64,000 nucleotides of DNA from Durusdinium trenchii. Taxonomy: Eukaryota; Sar; Dinophyceae; Suessiales; Symbiodiniaceae. The stretch's first letter is position 1, and each line of letters opens with the position of its first letter. Shown piece by piece: positions 44,877-57,800 of this stretch. Position numbers and translations under genes: made by a program. Location: contig CAXAMN010023350.1 in assembly GCA_963970005.1 (NCBI GenBank), forward strand, positions 361,904-425,903, read 5' to 3'. The notes under the pieces were generated by a model. It was not told the DNA's origin and ran no database searches. It saw only the letters and a program-made list of their open reading frames with translations.

Positions 44877-45324
44877 TGTGACTTGCTCCCTGGTCAATAA
44901 TTAAGATGGAATACAGACGTCGACCAGCACGACACTTGCCACGCTTATTTCGAAACATTTTGACTAGGAAGCATCTCGATGGCCAAAAACGCTCCCTGAA
45001 GTGTCCATAATCGCATGCGACCCAATACGGGCGATGGATTCGATCGCCGACAATTGAATGAATGAAAATTTCCATAATACTTACGCGGTGGCTTCCTCCG
45101 GGACAACAATTTTATAGATTGGAAATTGCAAATATATTTAAACTATTTGATAGATAATTTTGACATTATTCGCATCTATCCAAATTTCTCTATAAAATGA
45201 AGATTTAATTACAGAATCATCATCAAAATATTTACCTCTATAAAATCCATACATCCAAAATTCATATTGCCCTAAAATAGATATGGGCGTGTATTTTTTT
45301 ACCGTAGTCGGGCCGGGAAATTTG

Positions 45325-45945
45325 AATAGGTGGTATGATTCGAGGGTATGATTCGGGGTATGATTCGGGGGTATGATTCGAGGGTGTGATTCGCCGATGA
45401 TTCGCAGCTTTGAAGTTGTATTGTTGGACTAGTTGGACTTCCAGCAGTGGGCCCACTCTGCGCCGAGGCAATAGGCAAACAACATCTATTGGATTGGATG
45501 CTGGGCAGACTAGGCAAATGCACTCTTCCACCAAAGACTCCAGTGGCCCTTTGCAGGCCCCACCAAAACAACCAGGATGTGAGATGGGTGGGAAACTGTG
45601 TGGAGGTGCGTGATTCGGGTATGAATCGGGTATGAACCGGGTGTGATTCGTATGGCCATTAGAATTTACAAAAGAAGGGGGTCCTTTGGCTCTTCCCAAG
45701 GGAGAGCACATGGGAATATTAGGAGTACCTCTGGGATGTGAGCCTTTGCTCTTCCCACAAAAAAACAAACAATTTTGGCCAAATTAAGTGCCCATGGGTC
45801 ACACAATTGCAACCGTCATGCACCATTGGCTCATGGACATCTACAAGGCACAAAGACCAACCAAAAACTTCACCTTAACACCTGGTTCTTACGTATACCT
45901 TTTTGAGGGGTATAATTCGGGGGTATAATTCGAGGGTATAAATCG
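45325..45945. repeat. GGTATGATTCGGGG repeat clusters
   Basis: Units GGTATGATTCGGGG/GAGGGTATGATTCG occur in clusters at 45325-45405, 45604-45655 and 45905-45945. The minus-strand frame 45262-45768 reads the array as an SYPESYPRIIP-type repeat and is not called a gene. Confidence 0.75.
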
Positions 45946-46675
45946 CTCAAGTCGAACTTCCAACCACTACATCAGGAAGTATGCACCAAGAAAATACAAA
46001 TCCATATATATGTTTATTAATCTTTCTTGAGAAAATCAATTTAAATAAATTATTGTATTTTATTTTTAGAATATTTTTTGTAAAATATATAAAAATATAT
46101 CCCAATTTTGAGGCCCGAGGATAAATAAAGAAAGCTAACAAAGAGGGAGACCGAACGTGATAGTCTATTCGGTCTTCATAGGTGAAACGACGTGTAATAG
46201 GATCTGTACAAATTCAAATAAAGACCTGGAACATAAAATCCAGGGAGGCAGGAAAAACCTTCTTAGAAAGAAAAAACCTGCCACAAGGAAACAAAGGGAA
46301 ATGAGGCAACGCGAAAAGGACTGCCATGACGGCGGATATCCGTATCAATAGAGGCGAAATATACAATGTCATCCAATAATAATAGATTAATAAAACATCA
46401 AATGGTGTATGATTTTTTCAAAAATATGGGATTCTTAAAAGAATATTTTCCAAAATCTTGTTCATAAAACAAAATATTATAAGAATATAAAATATACGAA
46501 TAAAAATCCTATAGAAAAAACTAAAATTATATATAAATATTTAAACAAATATCCAAAATCGTCCCAAAAGAAATTAAATCCATCGAAATAATTTCTATAT
46601 ATAACAAATTTATATATTATAACGATGTTGAATATTCTACCCTAATTTATAAAAACAAAAAACATCCGGGCATGG
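45946..46675. other. AT-rich interval
   Basis: AT-rich DNA similar to 40975-43590, interrupted at 46140-46350 by a less biased purine-rich patch. No supported gene. Confidence 0.65.
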
Positions 46676-47060
46676 TTTTTTTCCACCCGTTTTGGGTTCT
46701 ATTCTGACTGTTTGGAGTAGGGCTCTTTTTTGACCCGTTTTAGGGTTCTTTTTGGACCGGTTTCAATTTTTTTTTTTGGACCCGTTTCAGGGTTCTTTTT
46801 GGACCCGTTTCAGGGTTCTNNNNNNNNNNGTGTTTTTTTTAGGGTTCTTTTTTGTCTCGTTCTTGAAATTAAATCGGGTAAAGGCTGTCGAATCTCTGAA
46901 ACTTCAAAGATGAAAATGGATGAAACATAATAGATGTTCCATCCGTTTTGGGTTCTATCCTGACCAGGGTTCTTTTTTGGCCCGTTTCAGGGTTCTTTTT
47001 TGACCCGTTTCAGGGTTATTTTTTTACCTGCTTTAGGGTTCTTTTTTGTCTCGTTCTTTA
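46676..47060 (+). repeat. GGACCCGTTTCAGGGTTCTT tandem repeat
   Basis: About ten units of TTTTTGGACCCGTTTCAGGG with variants (TTTTAGGG, GTCTCGTTCTT). A larger duplication is visible: TCGGGTAAAGGCTGTCGAAT at about 46873 recurs at 47069 with nearby AAACTTCAAAGATGAAAATGG. Ten Ns lie at 46820-46829 inside the array. Confidence 0.8.
46820..46829. other. Assembly gap (10 N)
   Basis: Ten undetermined bases inside a tandem array. Array length here is therefore unreliable. Confidence 0.95.
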
Positions 47061-47197
47061 AATTTGATTAGGTAAAGGATGTCGAATCTCTGAAATTTCA
47101 AAGATGAAAATGGATAAAACATAGTAGATTTTGCACCCATTGCTGGAATTGCTCATCCAACACCTCAGACTGGATCCGACCTCTCTCCCCACGTCTG

Positions 47198-47880
47198 CCC
47201 AGTGGGACTGGTCTCACCGCCGATCACGTCCCACCGCCCAGGTCGCGTGGATTAGTGCATAGAATTAAACAAAGCACGGATCCAGAATGGCGTTACAATT
47301 TCCAGTCCTGGGGCGCTTTTTGGAATCAACCGTCCACCTTGCTTGCAGCATTGAACGGCCTTTTACTACATGGTTGGTTTATTCGTTGACATAGAAATAC
47401 CCCTGGTACCAACAGGAGCAACGACTTAGATCTATGGTACTACTGGAGTCCTGAGCCTGAGCAGTGACGACTTTTCCTGCGTCTTAGCCAGTCTCCCGAG
47501 CAGCCAGAGAGGCATCCACTTGGTGGCGTGAGGCATCCACTTGGTGGCGAGGGCCAAACACGTATGACGGTCTTTCGAGCACCCAGAGAGGCATCCACTT
47601 GGTGGCGAGGGCCAAACACGTGTGACGGCCAATCTCTCTCTCTCTCTCTCTCTTTCTCTTTCTATATATATATATATCATGCCTGACCGATCAATTCATA
47701 TGATCGGACGGATCGAATATATGTTCTGGAATGTGGGATGAAATTATATATATATATCATATGCCTGACCGATCCATTCATATGATCGGACGGATCGAAC
47801 ATGTGTTCTGGAATGTGGGGTGGGTTTGAAGGTCCCGCCTGATTTCTCAAAGAATGGTTAGATGATTAATGGGCCTGAAA
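47198..47880 (+). repeat. Direct repeat block A (~0.65 kb)
   Basis: Shares ordered landmarks with 48052-48577: CCGCCGATCACGTCCC, GGATCCAGAATGGCG, CCAGTCCTGGGGCGC, ATACCCCTGGTACCAACAGG, AGGCATCCACTTGGTGGCGA, then (CT)n, (TA)n and CATGCCTGACCGATCAATTC. Within block A the last part (CCGATC...GATCGGACGGATCGA) is itself present twice, at about 47683 and 47766. Each contains a 7-bp inverted repeat CCGATCA/TGATCGG. Confidence 0.85.
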
Positions 47881-47884
47881 TCTA

Positions 47885-48051
47885 CAAGTCAAGGACTTAT
47901 TCTGCGCGCGCACGCGCGAACTGGGCGCGGGCATTACCGCGCTCGGAACCCTCTCCGGCCCATTTGACCTTGCCGCCGCATTCGACAGCTGCGTCAGAAT
48001 GCTTTCAAGATGCGCCAGGTTCTGAACCAAGCCTCTCCAGCCAGGTCAAGA
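47885..48051. other. Spacer between duplicated blocks, with alternating CG/CA tract
   Basis: Includes TGCGCGCGCACGCGCG at about 47901, an alternating purine-pyrimidine tract. The rest has no recognised feature. Confidence 0.6.
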
Positions 48052-48577
48052 CATGGGACTGGTCTCGCCGCCGATCACGTCCCGCCGCCCAGGTCGCGTG
48101 GGTTGTTGAGTAGAATTAAACAAAGCAACGGATCCAGAGTGGCGTTACAATCTCCAGTCCTGGGGTGCTTTTTGGAATCAACGATCCATTTTATTTGCAA
48201 TATTGAACGGCGTTTTACTACACGGTTGATTGATTCGTTGATATAGAGATACCCCTGGTACCAACAGGAACAATCACTTAGATCTATGATACTACAAATA
48301 TGGAGTGTATGGAATCCTGAGCCTGAGCAATGGCGACTTTTCCTACATCTTAGCCAATCTCCCGAGCAGCCAGAAAGGCATCCACTTGGTGGCGAGGGCC
48401 AAATACGTGCGACGGCCAATCTCTCTCTCTCTCTCTGTATATATATATATATATATCATGCCTAACCGATCAATTCATATGATCGGACAAATCGAACATG
48501 TGTTCTAGAATGTGGGGTGGGTTTAAAGGTCCCACCTGCCTTTTCAAAGAGTGACTAAATGATTAATGGGCCTAAAA
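48052..48577 (+). repeat. Direct repeat block B
   Basis: Second copy of 47198-47880, about 0.85 kb away and in the same orientation, with one instead of two copies of the terminal CCGATCA hairpin segment. Confidence 0.85.
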
Positions 48578-49035
48578 GCGGAAGCCGGCAAACGGTCTAA
48601 AAAGAACCCTGCGCGAGCGAAAACCTGCACGGAATGGAGCCGCGCAAAGGTGAAATACCAACACGGAATAGGCGGAAAAGAAGCCCCACACGGGCGGAAA
48701 AGAAATCCTGCGCAGCCGGAAAACGGTCTAAGAAGAACCCTACGGAACGGGCGGAAAAGAAACCCTTCGCAGCCGGAATACGATCTAAAAAGAACCCTAC
48801 GCCGGAATGGAATTGTGCAGAGGTAAAGTACAAGCACGGAACGAGCGGAAAAGAAGCCCCAAACGGGTAGAAAAAAAACCCTTCGCAGCCGGAAAACGGT
48901 CTAAACAGAACCCTACGCGAGCGAAAACCTACACGGAATAAAAAAGGCGGGAAACAAAAACCTAGCGGGCGGAAGAACGGAACCGTAAACCTCGCCACAC
49001 CCCCGACCGGAAAACGGTTGTAAAAAAAAACACAT
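48578..49035. repeat. GGCGGAAAAGAAnCCC tandem repeat
   Basis: Degenerate units of roughly 55-65 bp with GGGCGGAAAAGAAACCC, GCAGCCGGAAAACGGTCTAA and AAAGAACCCTACG. The frames on both strands (for example 48566-48826 plus, 48597-49058 minus) are translations of the array. Confidence 0.8.
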
Positions 49036-49430
49036 AGCGGGCGGAAAAAGAAATCCAACCCAAAATATCCAATAAATTGCTTTATATATTCGTAAATATT
49101 TTTATTTTATATAATTAATTAAGATTATATTTTTTTTAAAAAAATAATATCTAATTTATTCTATATTGATGAATTATTAATATAGTTATAATATATCCTT
49201 CAAAATATATATATAATAATATTCAAATTATATATAATTTATTAATTTAAAATTTGTAATATATATATATATATTTATTATATCGATAATAAATCTATTT
49301 CAAATCGAATAATTTAATTTTAAAAATCATTTTAAATCGAGGATAAATAATAAATATTAATAGGGGTATATCCGTGTCGAAACATACAATGCCATCCAAT
49401 AACAAAAGATTAATAGGTCATCAAATAGAA
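49036..49430. other. AT-rich interval
   Basis: Dominated by ATATATA and TTTAAA-type sequence. No gene. Confidence 0.7.
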
Positions 49431-49532
49431 TGAGGCAAATTTTCTTCATAGGCACAAGGCTGTTGGAAAGATGGTTCACAAGGCCTTACTCATAAGATTA
49501 AAATGTTGTGAAAAACATACGAACAGCCAAGA

Positions 49533-49690
49533 GGCGTTGAGGAATTGAACCAAAGTGGATGCCATAAGAGGTGCCCAAAAGGTCCCCCCTACATATGAAG
49601 TTTTCACGTGATGCGGCGATCTCGAGGATTCCAGCCCCTCACATGCTAAAGCAAGGACAACTCCAGCTAGCTGGTGCTGGCTTTCGTGAA
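49533..49690 (-). repeat. Dispersed repeat, copy near 49.6 kb
   Basis: Shares GTGGATGCCATAAGAGGTGC, GAAGTTTTCACGTGAT, TCTCGAGG, GCTAAAGCAAG and CAACTCCAGCTAGCTG with 58448-59030 in the same order. On the minus strand both copies are open and give WAPLMASTLVQ-like sequence, so the repeat may derive from a coding element. No domain was recognised. Confidence 0.8.
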
Positions 49691-52580
49691 AACAACAAAT
49701 TCGGTACCACGTTCTGATGATTAAGCCGGTTTGAAGATTCCAAACGCCACGCCCCCCAACTGCACCAACCACCAACACCCAAAGCGCACTCAGCAGCGGC
49801 CAAGCTCCCAAGGGCACGCAGCAGCGGCACCAGCGCCCCAAACTCCCAAGGACACAAAGCAGTGGCACCCTGCAGCGGCGCACACATGCAACTCTTTCTT
49901 CAACGAAGCCATTGTACATGCCCAAGTATCCGACATCTTCCCTCTTGACACATTGTCCGAAGCGCTGGCTCCAACACGATACTGTCGGACAGTCTTCATT
50001 GTTACCGCACAACAATGCATCTGGAGATGTCAACGGTGATGTAATTGCCATAAGTCTGCATAGACTGCTCGTTTGGCACAATGTCTATTGTCCTACTAAC
50101 GGTCGTTTGAAAAACACCGACATTGTCTAAAACATGAACCGCGTCGAGCCGTCCCAAGCATCGACATTTGCCAAAGAAATGGACGGCGCCAAGTCAACAA
50201 GATCCAAATTTCCGGCCAAATTAAACGTGTCCAAACGTCAAAGCGCTTAAACATTCCTGATTTCCTAACATCCGCCGACCCCGGTCTAGGTCGACGAACG
50301 TGAGCGTAAGCGGAGCGGGGCCGGCGTGTTCCTGTTGGTGGGCTCCGGTGGGCGGTGGGCAATATCATGCTGCCGTCACATTCTCAAAAAAATACCTCCT
50401 ACCTTAGGGGGAGGTCATCTACCCCTACCCTGGATTAAATATGTTTATGAATCCGGGGTACCTCCACTATTTAATCATGAGTTGCTCTAGGTCTGGATTA
50501 AGAAATTAAGATCTTTTAAATCAGAGGCGTTTTAGTTTCAACAAGATCATAAGACAAAATGAAAAGGATGGTCCCCCTATTTAATCCGGAGGGCCTCCAC
50601 CTAATTAATCTGCAAATTTTGAGCAGTCAGCCATAGGGTGGTTCTTCACTCACATACCCTTGGATTCATATTATATATATCTGGATATATTTTGATCTAA
50701 TCATGCCATATCATTTCTATTATTTCTTATCTTCTCATTTCAGATCTCTTCAGGAGTTACGTTCATCAAGGTTCTAGCTAGATACAATCTATTCACTACT
50801 GTATGTTTTCATACTAGCTATATATATCTAGTTATTACTATTTCACAGGACTCAGACTAGTTTCTTGTCATTGAGCCCGCGCAAAACAACGTGCAACAGG
50901 TTGAGATTCAAGCAGTGCGAACACAAGAATCACACAATTAATCCACAGGTAGTTGAGTTCTTTCTATCCTTCAAATGTATTTATCCACATTCTGCTTCCT
51001 CCCTTTTTGTATAATTGATCAATCCCCTGGACAGCTAACTAATCCAACAACCTTTCATATAGCCAACCCCTCAGGATTTTTGTACAAATTTGGGAAATTA
51101 GTCCAAATACTTGGGCACATTTCCTAAGGATGCAGATATCAAAAACATCTACCAAAAATCTCTGCCAAAAAGTTGACAAATGATTACACATGTTTAAATT
51201 CTCATCGCGGGACCGTCAATATTTTTTTGCGGGAAAAACGTGGCATCGGGTTCGATTCCTCCCTGCCCGTTCCGGACCCCTGCGGATAGAGGTCGCTCTA
51301 CTGACCCCTTACCAATCTAATCGCTTATATACTGCAAAAAAACACTTCTGCCAATATATACATGTCTGTGGCCACACATGCCCACACTGTAATTAAATAC
51401 CTTATCATCCTACTTAAATCCAATTCAAATCCAATTCTCGACGTCAATTGTTGGAATAGTATATATCATATAGACATTGCATTTGATCCGTTTTAGCAGC
51501 CAGGGTGGATAGCTTTGCTCTATGTCTACTTTGCCGTGTCGAGCTGAGGCGACAAGACCCTTGCAAAATCCAAGGCTGCAAGCAGCCCTCCAGTTCAAGA
51601 GGCAAGCATTTGTTAGGCGGCCACATGACTCAAGGACAATTCATAAATTCGCACTGGGGCTGCTTGTTAGCCGTTGTCTACTTGTGCTAACAAGTCTCGT
51701 CTCGTGAAGTGCTGCCACAACGGCAGATCTCACAATCAATCTTTGCTGATCTCTCTCACCATTTCGGTGGACACTGCAGTCAGAGCACGAGCCCCACATG
51801 TCTCACGTGCTTCAAACCTTCTACGCTTAACGGCTTAACACTGGTTTGTTGGACTTGAGGGTGCTCTGTAGAAAACTTATGCAGCCTCTGTCACTCCTTC
51901 GAAACCAAGCACGATGCTAAAAAACCTCAGGTGCTAAGGTATTGAGGCGTGCTCTAATGAGGGAACTGTCTTTTGTCGAGGGCCAAACGTGAAACGTGAA
52001 GGAGATTGATTATACAATTTGCATTTCAGGTCTTACATCCCAAGCTCTGTGCTGCGCAATTTTTTGCTTGCTGACTTCCAGGAGAAACAGCCAATGGGTT
52101 CTGAGGAGGCCACAGGAAACTATCTCGCGATGGGGTCCTGCAAAGGCACAGCACGACCTTTTCCCCAACTGAATCCATGCTGCTGGTTCTGTCGATTTTC
52201 TGTTGTTTGATCATCATATTGGTGCCCCCTGACCTCAAAGCGTGAGTTGGGCTATCAAAGCCCAAAAAACCTCAGCGTCATTACATTCTCTCACCTTTTT
52301 GGGCCTCTCTCCCTGTACTGATTCTAAATGCTCCTTTCCACCTAGCTGCAAAAGCTTGCACATGCTTGTGTCATTGCCCGATCTCCTACTGCAAACGTGG
52401 TCCACTGCTGTGCCCAAATGATGTGCCTCTTGATTCTTTCAAGCTGGGCTCTATGCGACAAAAGTCCTTTCTTCTTGTCAGCCTGGGGGAACCAAACTTT
52501 GCCGCAACCCAATCACAAGTGTGCAACATGATGCACTATGAAGGGATCCGTACAACAGCTTAGTTTTTAACAAATATCTG
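49691..52580. other. Unassigned interval
   Basis: No gene was recognised with support. Overlapping frames at 49.7-50.4 kb occur on both strands. A GGTTCGATTCC motif at 51248 resembles a tRNA B box but no tRNA folds around it. Short AT-rich stretches lie at 50660-50830. Confidence 0.45.
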
Positions 52581-52589
52581 GCCTGCGTA

Positions 52590-55500
52590 TCGTCCGCAAT
52601 GCCCCGAGCAAGCGCATCGATTTCTGCCTCATATATACTGGGAGGCAAATGAACAGGCTGGCCAACAAAGAAAAACAGCTCAGTATGCTGTGGACAGTGC
52701 CGAATCACTCCTTTTCTTGTCTGCTGTCTTCTTTGCCTTTTTCTTTGCCTGACAAGCTTGAATTGCCCAACAGCTCTTCATTGAAGGCAGCTAAAGGAAA
52801 TGCAGCATTCCAAAGCCTTTGGTGCAGCTTTGCCTTTAGCACGGGGCTTACTCTTTGGTGCCGCCTCCGTGAGAGGTCTTTTCGGAAAGCAGGGGGATGG
52901 TAAAACTACTTCGCAAACTCAAACAAATGCTGTAGCAATGCTACAACTCTCAAACAAGTCGACACCTTTCATGTTCTGAACTTCTGCTTAAAGTCCTAAA
53001 GTGTGGGTTAGTCGTAAAAATGGGGAGCATGCGCGGCAGTGGCAGCTTGAGGTACCTCGTCTTCTTCTGCCGGTGACCGATCGCCAACCTTAGGCAATAG
53101 CAATACAAGATAATTGAGGAGTCTCAAATGCTCTGCGTAAATACCTCGCACGACCCATCGGCCCTTGTCAATCCAAGCTTCTGAAGCATCTTGCGCAGAT
53201 TCAGCAGGTGCTGATTCTGCCGCAGCTTCTTCTTCTTCTTCTTCCGCGACGGCTTCGGCTTCATCCTCAGACTCACAAAAGCACAACGGAGAGCCGCACC
53301 TTTCCGTATCAGTTATCTTGTTTAAGTGAAACACAAGATCCGAACTCGTCGATTCAATGGATGTTTAACTTCGACAGAAAAACAAGTTGTGAAGTCTATT
53401 TTTTGCATGCAAGTGATGGAAGTCCATGCACATGCTTTCGGCCTTCTTCTCTTCCACGGTCTCTACAACAGAATCTTGAGGAGCTTCAACCTTCAACGTG
53501 CAACAAACCCCTCGCAAGGTCGCATGCCGAGGCAAACTTGGCCTCCTCTGTTTCTGGAGCAGCCGGAGCAGGTTCCTCGGGCTCTTGGGGCTCCTGAAAG
53601 ATCTATAACGCCTGGATCTCTTGTGGGGCCATGCTTACGCTTATGCTTGTACATGAGCTTATGATTGTCAAGGGGAAAAAGGCTCGCTCTAGACTCCTGT
53701 GTCATCTGCCCAATGTGCCATACACAATGCCCAAAGACAGCTTGCGCTCTTTTCTCACCCACATTCCCGCCACAAAAACAGCAAAGCAAACGGGCTCCTA
53801 AATTCAATCTGGAGGATTGCCTACCTGCCTGCCTCTTTTATGCCGGTTCGCTTGTTTGCCAATATTCGCTTTGGCACACAAAATTCACCTCAACCTCAAC
53901 AGGTGAGGCCCTTGCCCATATTTAGTGCTGTATAGTATAGTGCAGCCCAAATGTATAATAATCCATTAAGGGGTCGTCATATTGGACAAAAGCCATGGAT
54001 GCAAATGGAGGCGAGGTAGTTGTGACACGCATTCCCCAACCCCGAGCTAACCAGCTAAACAAAATGGTCGGTTGAATGAGTGTCTGTGTGTGTGTGCCGT
54101 TTTTTTCAAAAAGGCTGCTATATATAGTCCCCTAGGCCCTAGCTTCCTCTTTATATATTTTGATATATTTTTGGTTCTTTGCCTACTTAGGTTTAGTTGA
54201 CGGCACCCATTCGGAAAATTCAGACTCTAGCACTTTGTTTGGGCCACATGTTCTTGAACTTGGCTGCTCATGTTTCTACAACTCACACTTTCAAGAAAAC
54301 CCGAAAAAGTGTATGTGACAAGTGGTTAACACTAGCCGTCCTCCTCGTCACACTGTTGCAAGGCACGCAGCTTCCTTTCCACCTAGGCCAAGTCGGAGTA
54401 CGTATATAAGCCTTATAAGCAGGTTTTGGGTCCTGTCAGATCGAGCCTCTGCGATGGTCCGGTCCAATTCCGCCACCTGGGCACCAATGGTGGCCGGCAA
54501 AACATTCAATTGACAGGGTTTGAATGGGTTCGGAATGGTTGAATGGTTCGGAAAGGTGCTGCTGGGGCCATGCCGCCATGCTATTGCAGTCATGACATGT
54601 CATGCAATTGGGATGTGAAGGCCACCCAGCTATGTGGAGAAGGACATGACTTGAATATTGTCCATACCCATGACAAGCCGCCCAATGATGCTGAACGCTC
54701 TGCAGAATGTGTATGGTAAATATTCCTTTCGTGATGTATCATTCCTCTTGTCTACCGGTCTAAGGCATTGTTTTGGGCGTTTCTCGGCATTTGCCAAGTT
54801 ATGTTAGACACATGGGTGGATGTGCTCTGTAGTGCTGCGGGGATCTGCGGGGCCCAATTGGTCCCAAACTCTTACTGTTTTCTGCACTTTTGACATTGGA
54901 CACTCTCCACAGGCAGCGGGACCCCCTGAAACACTCAACATTGTGGAACTTGTCCACCGCCTCAAGGTAGTGATGGGGATAGACACGGCCATCAAGCGGA
55001 AAGAAAACATCCTTTTATGCGGTTGCCTCATGAACTGTCGCATAAGCTCCTTAACCATCAACAACTCTAGACTCCAAACACAAAAAAAAGGAGGACCCCA
55101 CTCTTTCACACACACAAACAGACTCTCCCTCTGTCCTATATACGGTGGTTCTCAAATGAACATGTTTTTGTTCATCAGGTCATCTGTCATGTGTGCATTG
55201 TATAATTTCTCCTTGCCAATGTCATTCCATTGGAGGAGCTTCCACCCTGAACTGATATATATATATATAATATTACTGTATGCTACAGCTGTATACATCT
55301 GTATACTCTGTAACTATTACCTTGGGGTGGAAATTTCGCCGGAAATGCGCTGTCATCCTTTGCAAAAAGGATCTAATGGAAAAGGGTTGCAGGTCATGTC
55401 TGCACAAACCTGTTGCCAACTATTGCTCTGTCTGTGTAGGCTGGTCCATTGCTGTGGCATGCGTTGGGTTCCGCTCAAACACAGCGTCCCGCTTACCACA

Positions 55501-57800
55501 TTTTGTAGAGGGCTAAAGTTCGCTGCAGCAGCAAAGACGCAAGCTGTTGTATGCAAGGGCGACATGCGTTTGGGCACTGCACACGGTTTCGTTTTGTCGG
55601 CTCGACACCCAGGTCTAAATGGAATGGGCCAAACACAATCAGGCTTGAGTTACATTGCAACAGTTCGTAGTTAAGGACCTTGCAGCTTCAAGCGTGTGCC
55701 ACGACAATGTGTAAGATTGGCGGGCAGAACCACGCTTCCACGTTTCCACCGTGTTGCACACGTTCGTTTTAGCATTGTTATCATAGCAGGGCAGTTAAAG
55801 TCAATCACAGTGGAGTGGCGTGCTTAATCTCTTGGAGCTTCGTCCCACGTGGCTTTTCAGCCAACATGTCACTGGCATTTCTTCTGACATTTCTGGCCCA
55901 TTTCTTTCCGGAAATTGTTGCCACAGTTCCTTCGAAATTGGTGGCTCCACACATACTTCATCACTTGTGGATTGAGCCCCGCAGCGCACTTACAGTAGCA
56001 TGGATGCTGTTAGGAAGGTAAGACCTCAGGTGGCCCCAAGCTCTGTCGATGACCTGCGCTCCGGTCTTCAAAGCCTGGCCATGCAAAGCCATATTCAGCT
56101 TTCGGCAAACCTGCAATCGAGCATGCTTCACTCATACCTTCTGGAGAATCTAGCAAAGCCCCAAAAACACTGCCTCCAACAATCTGGGTCTAGAGTCTAG
56201 AACTGTGTCCATTACAAAAAGATACAAAAAGAAAACAAAAAAATTACGTTCCAATTGACGGTTAGGGGAAGGTGCCCTGCAAGCCGCAACAAAACCACCA
56301 AACCCTCGCAAACTGTCTGTTGCTGTAGGTCGCGCATTCTCTGAAGCCCATGTGGTGTTTCTCCTGTTGTGTGCGAGACAGGTTGCACCCCTGCCCCTAG
56401 CCCCCCTTCCCATCTCCAAAAATGGTCCAAAACGCTGGGATCACTAACAACGCAGGCAGCAAAACTAGCACCCGTGCAGGACCACAAAAGTGGAAAACAT
56501 ACCGGAGAGAAACATTTGCAGAAGAACGATGCCACAAAATATGCTTTGTCACAATTGTGCAAATTTTGCGAGACAAATTGTACTTACAGACTTACAGAAG
56601 GGGTATAATTGAAGCAAAGGAAAGGAAACAGACTTGATGTGGAATGCAAACTTGCGACAGAAGACTTCAACTATTGCGACCTGCGCAGGGTATAATAACT
56701 GCAAATCTAAGATGGTCACACCGCCGGTCCATTCAGCTTTTCTTGCGACCTCACGCCACTCATGTATATCTCATGTGCACGCAAGGGGTAGCTGGCAAGA
56801 GAAAGCATCTCTTCACCAGTTCTCCGCCTTCTGCTGCCTTTCTGGCAATAAATCAGCGACCGTTTGCCCCTTTTCCCGCATTGTGGCCTGTCTGTTGCAC
56901 AACAGGAATAAAACAGGACTCAACAAATTGTTGCTGAAGTGTGCTTGCTCGCAGCTCGGATGACACTGTCACTAAACATCACATCCTGTCACCTGTCACT
57001 CACAAAATTTCTCTCCACCGCCTCTATTGACTCAATATCTCTGATCTTCTTCAAGAGGCCCCTCTTCTCTTTCTGGTGAGCCTGGGAGGTGTTCAGTCTG
57101 TCAAATGAAAAACAAACACACACACACATATATATATATATTGGACGGCAGCTCCGGCAGCAAAGCCTTGCCTGCTTCTTTTCTTCAAGTGCCTGTCAGC
57201 TCACCCCATCTCCCTCCACTTTGCTAACATGTCTTGAGTTCATATCGTCATATCACTCGATCCTTTTGCATGCCATTGGCAAATGGTCCAAATATGAGCG
57301 AACCATTTTTGAACACGTGTCAGGCAAATGCCAACGCTGTGACAGCAGTGCCATCATTTGCCGCCACAACAGCAATTGTGCATTCTCTGTCTGCTCCTGC
57401 TTTTCAATCTCGAGGGCTTCAGCAGCAGCTGCGGCTCCAGCAGCTGCTTCCTCAGCCGCACCTTGGCAGCATGCAATAATCCTCTCAAATTCCCCATGAA
57501 ACTTACAAATGCAGCATTCCCGTTAGGGTAGGGAAGAGGTCTTGTAACATTCTGGGAGGCCTAGTAGCATGAGGGAAAGAGTGACTTGAATTTTACTATG
57601 GGCTGCACGTGCTGCCAGTATTTCTGGGTCCTTCAAGGGCATGTCTTGGGGGGTGGCTGTTACCGTAACCTAAGAAACTCTGGCGAAGAAATCTGAGTCA
57701 CAGTCACAGCTGACAGCAGCTTCGCACCAGTCATTTTTAAGTGCTCATTGGTCCTCTGCTTCTTCTTCCTCCTGCTCCTCGGGATCATTCTCTGCATTCT
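52590..57800 (-). CDS. Candidate minus-strand gene(s): acidic and Lys/Ala-rich low-complexity exons
   Basis: Coding-looking minus-strand patches, listed 5' to 3' on that strand. About 57720-57790: NAENDPEEQEEEEAEDQ. About 57260-57475: QGAAEEAAAGAAAAAEALEI then LLLWRQMMALLSQRWHLPD. About 53515-53605: EPQEPEEPAPAAPETEEAKF. About 53090-53280: SEDEAEAVAEEEEEEAAAES, then DASEAWIDKGRW. About 52790-52890: LTEAAPKSKPRAKGKAAPKA. About 52700-52745: KKKAKKTADKKR. About 52600-52680: VGQPVHLPPSIYEAEIDALA. The acidic/basic pattern resembles nuclear or chromatin-type proteins, but no domain is visible. Exon borders were not fixed, and more than one gene may be involved. Plus-strand frames over the same DNA translate Ser/Leu runs and look like shadows. 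Confidence 0.35.

Noticed and set aside
45262..45768. 168-residue minus-strand frame with SYPESYPRIIP repeats
   Set aside because: It is a translation of the GGTATGATTCGGGG tandem repeat.
51238..51275. GGTTCGATTCC, a tRNA B-box-like motif
   Set aside because: No matching T-stem, acceptor stem or A box could be found around it.
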